From the NCBI GenBank assembly GCA_013368445.1, contig JAACJO010000053.1, positions 1 through 64,000 on the forward strand: a DNA stretch of 64,000 nt. The letters run 5' to 3'. Under the pieces are notes generated by a model that had not been told where the DNA came from, ran no database searches, and saw nothing but the letters and a program-made list of their open reading frames with translations. Of the stretch, positions 57,301 to 64,000 are shown piece by piece. This stretch comes from Leucocoprinus leucothites. Its lineage: Eukaryota; Basidiomycota; Agaricomycetes; Agaricales; Agaricaceae. The position numbers and the translations under genes were made by a program. How positions within the stretch are numbered: position 1 is the stretch's first letter; each line of letters begins with the position of its first letter.

Positions 57301-57578
57301 CGGACTTCATCCTCTGTTTTCTCCTCTCCAGCCTCCAACTCTTCACCATCTTCGTCATCAAGATCTATAGTACCACTAGGACTTCCTCCAACATCCATTT
57401 GTGGTTCGAAGACTGTTTCTAAGGTGTTGAAGATTTGGTTATCTGCTGGAGAGGGGGAAGACAAGAGAGTTGGAGCATCTTGGGAAGGAGGAGCTGCATT
57501 CTCTATGCATTTCCATCCATATTTGGCCTTAGAAAGGTTGTTTATGCATGCTCTATGAGCTTTGGAATGATTTCCCAT
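54378..57578 (-). pseudogene. Transposase of transposon C (broken)
   Basis: It starts MGNHSKAHRACINNLSKAKY at 57578. Conserved blocks are ALNFYLDIELSYTWWEASIL (about 56630), FLFDNAPSHQ (about 55720), MPGWFKGMELIIKE, EGFKCELGHTNCCCC (about 55455), CELNLIEQYWG (about 55290) and, beyond the solo LTR, TGPEAVWANRKYYGYHILPP (about 54500). The Cys/His insertion between second Asp and Glu is conserved with B in position. There are many stops. Confidence 0.7.
54728..55274 (-). repeat. Solo LTR of family IV inside transposon C
   Basis: 547 bp, TGTCATGATCTGC to ATCTTGACA on the minus strand, flanked by CTGCA (54723-54727 and 55275-55279). Confidence 0.92.
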
Positions 57579-57958
57579 TACTCTGTAGGCAGAAATGCAA
57601 AATATATTCTGTTTTTTGTCAGTGCCCTTGCTCTTCCCCCAGCCACAAAGTGGTCATGTGAAGGATTATATAAGTGGCAAAATATCATGGATCTCAAACC
57701 CTTGCTGGCCTCAGCCTTCATCAAACAAATGATTAAGGTAGACTGTGCACTTTTGGTTTTAAAGAAAAAAATTAAACAATAGTTTATATACAGCATTATC
57801 TTAGAAACCAGCTCCTAGGAACTATTACTATAAACTCTATCTGTCATCCCCAGGGATTATTTTGTCTCAAACTTGGTTTGTGTTGCACAATTACACTTTT
57901 CATTGAGAGTAAAAGTTGCTTACATAACATGTGTGTGTTCCTGATGTTGTCTACCTTA

Positions 57959-58931
57959 TCTGTAGCATTGGGCATACATTGGGGACAGGTTTTGGGACCC
58001 ATCATCCAGACTTAATGTATACTTCTTTCTTGCTTACCCACTAATTTAACAGTGCATCTGGGCAGCAAGAGGGTCTCTATGAGTATTTGACATTGGAGTC
58101 TATTAAAGGTATTTTGTAGTTGATGTCTTGTAAAGGAGGAAGCAGCATTTCTGAAGCATTTCTACAGACTTTCTTTGCATGTTCCAGTAGAATATTTCGG
58201 ACCTCCTCAATCCTATCCTCATACATCATCATGGCATGAGAAGATAACTTGGCGATATGAGGTCCCTTTATAGGAATTGGATCTTCACTCCCTATGACCA
58301 CTGCAGGAGGTTCCATACAGATACTGACTTTGTGTTGATACAGGAACAGTGTTCCCAGTACAACATCATAATTTGCCAAGTTCATGACATCAAATTCCCA
58401 TCTGTAATTCAGTTTCTGTTAACTAAACTGCACACTGGTGCAGTAGTTGATGTTTGATGGGGATCCTTGACAGGCCATTTGCACAGATATAGCTTTTTCA
58501 AGTTCAACCTTAGGAACACTAAGTTGTTGTGCAATTGTTGTGGAGATAAAGTCTCCCATAGATCCAGTGTCTATTAGTGCCCTGCAGGGGTGACTATTTA
58601 TCTTTAATACTACAACTAGAGGATGAGGGATCACTCTAGAGATGTTGTGTGGGATAGTTGAGTTTCATTGAATAGAAGGGTAAGTCCCTGCTTTGATTTG
58701 TTGACCATCAACTTCAAGATTCACATTAATTACATTGATAGAATCACATACCTTGAGAGGCAAGTCTTTTGTGATGATATTATTGAAGAGAGAGCTAATA
58801 CTTTCAATGACAGTTTCAGGATCTGTTGAAGTAGCAGGGTAAAGATGATTGTGCACTGGGTGTTTCCTAACCCAGTCAACTATGTTGAATTCTTTGTTCA
58901 ACAGGTGCCACTGACTAATTTCAAGGTCCAT
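57959..58931 (-). pseudogene. Element III protease and linker to RT
   Basis: CRALIDTGSMGDFISTTIAQ (about 58580) is an aspartic protease D-T-G block. It is followed by MNLANYDVVLGTLFLYQHKV (58385) and GPKTCPQCMPNA up to the C insertion (57960). Stops lie near 58663 and 58417. Confidence 0.75.
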
Positions 58932-61900
58932 ATCCCAGTCAAGGTCTCAGATGGTCACCCAAGAGCCAATTCCAATAGCTTGGATGAAAAACCTAGGTGG
59001 TCAAACAATATGAATGTAATCATCCATGTACTTGATGATTTTGTGACAATATGCTATGTTAAGGATGTTTTCCACATTGGTGAGTATTGGGTCATCAAAG
59101 TACATGAGATTGTGACTGAGCTTATCAATTTTGTTTATTAGCTTCCTCAGTGGTTGTTGATGCACTGATTGATATATTTTTTAAGTGATGTACTTTGCCA
59201 AAGACTGTGGTGTCCATCTAAATATGTATGACTCTTTGACCAAGATCACACCTTTTAGAATTTCATTGTAGATTGGAGCTGCTTTGCTCTCAGTGGAGTG
59301 ATGAGATACTTGAAGTCCCCAGCTACTAGGTAAGAGTTTCTGCATCACTTGTTCAAGCCAAAATCATTGAGCTGAACTGATGTTATCCCATTTCTTGTCA
59401 AGCAGATTATTCACATATTTAGATGCCTTGACATCTGACTCAGAGTGATTGAATGTGATTGGGGAGAGTTCCTCAGTATTGAAGTAGTCTCCTTCAGAGT
59501 AGTAAGGACCACTCAGGTAACATTCATCCTCTGTTAACCAAGCTTTTACCTTTTCAAAGGATCCCATTGGGGGTTCAATTCAGAGATCTTCCATCACAAG
59601 AAGATCATAAACTTCAACACAAGGATCTGATGGTCATAGTGCTTTCAGGTTGTCAGACTGGGTGCTGTGAAATTCATCATCAGTGATTAGCTCTGTTTGT
59701 TCTAGTAGCACAATGTTGTTGTAGAGGTGAGTGTAAAATCCAGCATTACTATCATAATCACTGAAGTCTATCATTGATAATTCTATCAGCTCAGTGCACT
59801 CAGTAGTTTTGGCTAGCTGACAAAGTTCTTCAGCTTGCTGAATGGCAGAAATCTCAATGTTATTGATAGACCTTTGACTGGGAGGTCCATTTCAACTAGA
59901 GGATGCAACATTGTTTCTGGTGGGGTAGTGGCATGAGGTATGACTGGTTTCCTTACATCTAAAGCAGTAATTCTCTGCATGAAGTCTTTCTATCTCCTGC
60001 TCAGTCAAGTTATATCTATTATATCCTGAGGATTTATTATCTGAACAATTGGATTTGCAACTATAGTGGCAGTTTTGCTGGTCTTCCCTGTTGCTTCACT
60101 GAGTATGTGAGGAGTTGTTAAGCAGGTAAGAGCTTCTCCTGACAGTGGTGTCTTCAAAGTAGACTTGTCTGTCATTACTGGAGGCATTGTGATGGGTTCA
60201 GGGATGACTTTATGAACAATTTTTGTGGCCCTTTTGGTCATCATGATGATGTTTGCGATCTTGGTTGTCATGTCCAGAGTCCCATATGGTGTGTCAAGCA
60301 GCAAGATTTGACATTTCAATAGTCTCAGCCATTCTGAGTACCTCATTATAGGGTGATTGTTCAGGGTTTAATCTCTCCAACCAGAGTTGTTGTTGGATAT
60401 TGATGTTAAGACCATACCATAACTTGGTCACCATGTCAGTCTCATTACATGAGTTATCATAACCAAGTATAGAGAAATATTCATTCAACTGGGAAGCATA
60501 GTCTCTAATGGAAAATTTGTTTTGAAAGAAACGAGCCAGTTTCCAATGTTGTTGGGCTCTGAAATCCAGTGGAAAGCAGTAGTCAAACAATGCTTCAAAG
60601 AACTCATCAAGATTCCAATGAGTGGGATCTAGAGATGCCTCATGAGTGTAGAATTCATATGCCTTCCCAGTTAGGAAGTTAGATATTATAGAGACCTGAT
60701 GTTCAGCTGGAGCCCTCCCATCATTGACATAGTCCAATGATTGTCTGACAAACTAGAAGTAAGTTTGTGGGATTGGATTGCCATCATATTTGTTAGGTGG
60801 GATTGGCTTGAGCAGAGACCTTCTGCCCCTGTTACAATGCCTAATGTGATGTTTTGGGATTGATTCATCAGAGTTGGAGCAGTCAGTGTCACTCAACTCA
60901 TCAGATTGAGTGCTCAAAGGTGATGAGTGGTCTGAGCAACTACAGGAGTTATCTGAGCTTGAGTGATGGTCAGAAGAAGATGGCTTGTCTGAATCTTCAC
61001 CACTGCTGGATGTATCATCATCCAAATTCCCTGAAGTGTCTGAGTCACTGTCAGAGTCCAATGGTGAAGGGCTACATTTGCTACAGTGATGTTTGCTCTT
61101 TCCTTTTCCTTTGTGTTTCCTGGAAGGCTTCTTTGAATGATGTTTTTTGCATTTGTTAGAGTGACTAGTATTTGGTTTAGATGATGATTGTCACAAGTTG
61201 GCTCTTGCATTGGTGAAGGCTCTACCTAGGTAACTCTGAGGGTTGATCTGTTGAGAAGGATGCAGATAATCATCAATTCTATGAGTGTTGCCATATCTTG
61301 GAGCAGCATTGCCAATGCTTGCATCAGCAATGTGGTGGATGTGGTTTGCAACACCATCAGATATGTAGGAGAGGTTAGATGTCTCTTGTTCTTTGACTGC
61401 ATATTTAGGTTCTTTTCAAATTTTTGACCTCTTTTGAGCTTTTTGTTTCTTACAATGTTCATGTTCTTTGTCTTTGGAACACTTCTTATATTTGGGTTTG
61501 GGTTTGTCTTAGTCAATAGTCTCATATCCAGGATTTTCCAAAAGGACTTGTTGGGTGTCCATGTCAAGCTCATATTTGGGGATTCCAGCCAAGCCCCAAT
61601 AGTGAGGATCTGCACCTTTGCCCTTGTCTCTTGATCCACTAGCTTGGTCAGTGGTGATATTAGCACCTGCCATCCAGCAGTTGTAGGCATCTCATTGTTC
61701 TTCTGAGAGGACAGCAGTGGCTTGGTTGATAGCTTCTAATTGCTCAGGGGACAGATGTTTATTTGGCTCATCAAGAGGGTTGATTGCAAAGATGATTTGT
61801 TCAACTATTCCAGTGTCATTGCCAATGTGTATATTGCCAACTGATTTGTTATCTGTAAGGGCAGACAATGGCTCAAAGTGGTTTTGGGACTGCAGGACAC

Positions 61901-62222
61901 TACTAATATCACTACCTGCATTCATGTCCAAATGCTGATTACTACTGGGGGTCTCACAAGTGCAACTTGGGACTTGTTCCTATGACCCTGGAGAACTGGG
62001 GGTCAACAGTGATGAGCATAAGCTCACATTGGCTATGGAGTTCACTACAGATTCCACAGACTGACTAGGAACAACTGAAATTGTCCCATACCTAGTACTG
62101 TTACCTGTATGCATGGAATCAGAACCAGAATTTGTAGTCAGAAACTTACCTCCAGCTTCCTTGTTGGGAGGACTTTCTTCAACAACCTTGTGGTTGCACA
62201 AATTGTACCTGCCAGTGGCCAT
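58932..62222 (-). pseudogene. Element III gag
   Basis: MATGRYNLCNHKVVEESPPN at 62222, an acidic Ser/Asp/His-rich stretch at about 60750-61060, then the capsid core LTGKAYEFYTHEASLDPTHW, LDEFFEALFDYCFPLDFRAQ (60690-60560) and NYCFRCKETSHTCHY, a degenerate zinc knuckle (about 59960). Several stops. The 58932-59570 part is a spacer I cannot assign. Confidence 0.7.
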
Positions 62223-62408
62223 CTAGAGAGTACAACTATAGATTGGAAACTAGGTTTGGGAGAGGGACATGTGTCAATAGTTGTAGATAGCAGATTTCCA
62301 GGTTGATCAGACCAGGGTGTCCAGAGGTCGGTGAAGTCAACAAGAGAGAGAGAGAATATGCCTTGTTAGGGCATAGTAAAATTCAAAGCTTTTAGACTGT
62401 TGAAAATA

Positions 62409-62634
62409 TGTGATGCAAGAGTGAGAATGGCTGTGTCACATGGAAAGAAACTCAAGAACACCAAGACTCAACAGGAGTAAAGTTTGATATTTGAGAGTCC
62501 AAAGAGTATCTAGTACAAGGAATATTCATAAATATACTATCTACTCTTCATCAGCTTAGGTAACAGATGACATAGGAAAATATATAACAACATAAGCATA
62601 AGTCATAGAGTGACCAAGTCACAAAACAGCTACA
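62409..62634 (-). repeat. 5' LTR of element III
   Basis: 226 bp, TGTAGCTGTTTTGTGACTTG to TTGCATCACA on the minus strand. Sequence TATTTTCAACAGTC follows it; I could not assign a PBS type. Confidence 0.85.
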
Positions 62635-62898
62635 GGAATTTACCTATAATTAATGGTAGAAGCTTGTCACTGCCATCTACATTCATTGTGATTGCAAATG
62701 TAAGTCAGACTTTTCTTCCTGTGACTCCAGGGACATACTTGTCAGATAATCCATGATCAGGCCACATACTGAAGAAAGTTCTCTATGATTAGTGCATGCT
62801 TCTATTCTGATTATATTCAATACTCACACATATAAGAGACTAGTCTTATCTGTATTGTAAATGTCCTTCAGCTCATGAACCCTCCTGAAGAAGGGACT
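62635..62898 (-). pseudogene. Pogo-like transposase P2, 5' part
   Basis: KDIYNTDKTSLLY (first catalytic Asp, near 62850), a probable intron (about 62775-62828), then WPDHGLSDKYVPGVTGRKVR and ITMNVDGSDKL, ending IIGKF at the element III junction. It continues at 28519. Confidence 0.68.
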
Positions 62899-63166
62899 TG
62901 TTATGACCTAAGCTAGACCTTAGGCTGCGACAAGTGTGTAAAGACTTGAGAGTGATGCGAGAGCAAAGGGAAGAAGAAAGAGTTGGTAAAGTGTGAGGTA
63001 CTATAGTATAGCTACATGGTTTATATACTAAGGAAATGAGTTATAAGAGTCTAAGAATAGAAACAGGTGAGTAAGCAAGGAGTTATTGTGACTAAGGGGA
63101 TGATGAAGAGTATGACAATGGCTGAGTAATGTTATGTGAGGCTGTGCACCTAGGCTGTACAAGACA
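62899..63166 (+). other. LTR-like segment, unassigned
   Basis: It starts TGTTATGACCTAAGC and ends TGTACAAGACA, between the P2 fragment and an RT fragment. Flanking 5-mers (ggact, ttacc) do not match, so a solo insertion is not supported. Edges are uncertain. Confidence 0.3.
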
Positions 63167-64000
63167 TTACCTCCCATTCAAATGTGCAATAGTCCAGCAA
63201 TATTTCAGAACATGATTGTTAAGATTTACAGTCAGAGTGCCTAGTAACATCATGTGTCACAACACATGATTGGGTTATGTAAGACAGCAGCTAACTGGTC
63301 TTTAACCTACTTCAATTAATGAGCTTGAGTATTCTCAAAAGCCCAGTAAGAGAAGGCCAAGAAGACTTGTGGTAAGTCTAAGGTAGTGCAAGGTTTGAGA
63401 CAACAACAATGATACAAGTGAATTCAAGTCAGGGCAAGTAAACACAAGTAGTCTGGGAAACAAAGGACAGATTAAACTTGTGTTTAATCTTCCTAATACA
63501 AGGTCCTTAAATACTAACTAACCAAAACAGTATCAAACTACAACTACAAGTCTGATATCACAATCACAATACTGATAAATACTAATCTATCTGCTGATGT
63601 AACAGCTATCATAGTTAGATATCATAGTGTTCAAATCCAAATGTGATGTCCATGAAACTATCATTGTCTGTTCATCAGTCTGTTAGTCCATTCCTATCAA
63701 ACAGTGAAACTATTCCTCCTGATCCTAGTAATGACATTCTCCCAATTGTACTCATCCCAATCAATATCAAACCTTTCTTCCTTGATATCAAATTTCCCAA
63801 TGTACTCCTCCCACTCTAATAAAGCTGCTTCAGACTGGGTAGCTGTGTCAGTATCTAGAATAATCAAGTCACAGTGGGTGTCAATCAAGTCAATATTTAT
63901 AACAATGATGGACACCATCCTTGCTCCCCTCATCCATCAAAATAAGGTCATCATATACATGGATGATGTGTTGATTCATGTGAAAACAAACAAGAACTAC
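63167..64000 (+). pseudogene. Reverse transcriptase fragment of an element II relative
   Basis: FKMCNSPAIFQNM, then after the solo LTR MDTILAPLIHQNKVIIYMDD and VLIHVKTNKN to the window end. It is colinear with the RT of element II around the Tc1 site and CpG-poor. It continues outside the window. Confidence 0.75.
63217..63904 (-). repeat. Solo LTR of family II with open C-terminal ORF3 frame
   Basis: 688 bp flanked by ATGAT (63212-63216 and 63905-63909). Bases 63904-63697 keep the ORF3 tail open (IKEERFDIDWDEYNWENVIT) although many bases differ from the element II LTR. CpG is strongly reduced. Confidence 0.92.

Larger units (their letters stand above)
54282..57956 (-). mobile_element. Transposon C, third copy of the 3.12-kb family
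   Basis: TA at 54280-54281 and 57957-57958. Ends are aggtagatgacatca and, reversed, aggtagacaacatca. Removing it joins the element III frame as PMLQIPKLRKPG. It contains a solo LTR (552 bp with TSD), leaving 3123 bp. It is more diverged than A and B are from each other. Confidence 0.92.
28520..62634 (-). mobile_element. Ty3/gypsy element III, spread over 34 kb by nested insertions
   Basis: Identical-length 226-bp LTRs lie at 28520-28745 and 62409-62634. Flanks are tgaat and ggaat, a TSD with one mismatch. Order on the minus strand: 5' LTR, gag, protease, RT, RNase H, integrase, chromodomain-like end, post-pol region, 3' LTR. Subtracting the insertions I can delimit (F, I, L4 with II, and C) leaves about 9.3 kb, a normal size. 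Coding parts are CpG-poor and full of stops, so this is an old copy. Confidence 0.82.

Noticed and set aside
62899..63166. Solo LTR
   Set aside because: Flanking five-base words do not match and no second copy is in the window, so it is left as unassigned.
11417..64000. CRISPR array, prophage, operon or rRNA
   Set aside because: No regular spacer pattern, rRNA core or bacterial gene layout; the DNA is fungal.

Overview
ORGANISM. This looks like nuclear DNA of a filamentous basidiomycete (Agaricomycete type). The left 11.4 kb holds closely packed genes cut by 50-65 bp GT-AG introns, and the transposons are typical of Agaricomycetes. I cannot name the species from the sequence alone.

GENE ISLAND (1-11416). 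In order: the 3' end of a gamma-glutamyltranspeptidase (+), an MFS drug-transporter-like gene (+), a DEDDy 3'-5' exonuclease-domain gene (-), a zuotin-type ribosome-associated J-protein (-), an Rcy1/Pof6-type F-box protein with a Sec10-like body (-), a small gene with a Cys-rich tail (-) and a 147-residue protein of unknown function (+). They read as unrelated housekeeping genes, not a pathway cluster.

TRANSPOSON ISLAND (11417-64000). I see no host gene here. It is a nest of elements, and many boundaries can be fixed by target-site duplications (TSDs) and by the reading frames that return when an insertion is mentally removed. Right nest: a pogo-like transposase gene (P2) is split by Ty3/gypsy element III (28520-62634, 226-bp LTRs). 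Element III is split by a foldback element F (30012-31529, itself holding a solo LTR), by Ty3/gypsy element I (31741-40053, TSD TGTGA), by a ~0.97-kb solo LTR L4 (40658-51946, TSD CCAG) and by a 3.12-kb TA-inserting transposon C (54282-57956). L4 is split by Ty3/gypsy element II (40730-51046, TSD TTCTG), and element II is split by an intact Tc1 element (45137-46729) inside the reverse-transcriptase YMDD region. That is five levels deep. Left nest: a relative of element I (R2) is split by transposon B, which is split by pogo element P1; the R2 LTR is split by a second Tc1 copy. Transposon A, an inverted sibling of B, makes a 10.6-kb interrupted palindrome with it.

MOST INTERESTING. (1) Elements I and II, two distinct chromovirus families, both carry a third ORF just after pol, in the pol frame and separated from it by one stop and a few codons. 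Each encodes tandem CCHC zinc knuckles. (2) In element II this ORF runs through the polypurine tract into the LTR, so about 70 codons are LTR-encoded; a diverged solo LTR keeps that frame open with many silent changes. (3) Both families show a Tf1-like self-priming signature. (4) The 5' LTR of element I is a 111-bp palindrome, and R2 shows a parallel inverted extension. (5) The two LTRs of element II differ at 12 sites, 11 of them CpG decay, and all six premature stops I located in element I are TGA. (6) The A/B palindrome has a near-identical outer tract that ends beside the P1 insertion, as expected of gene conversion.
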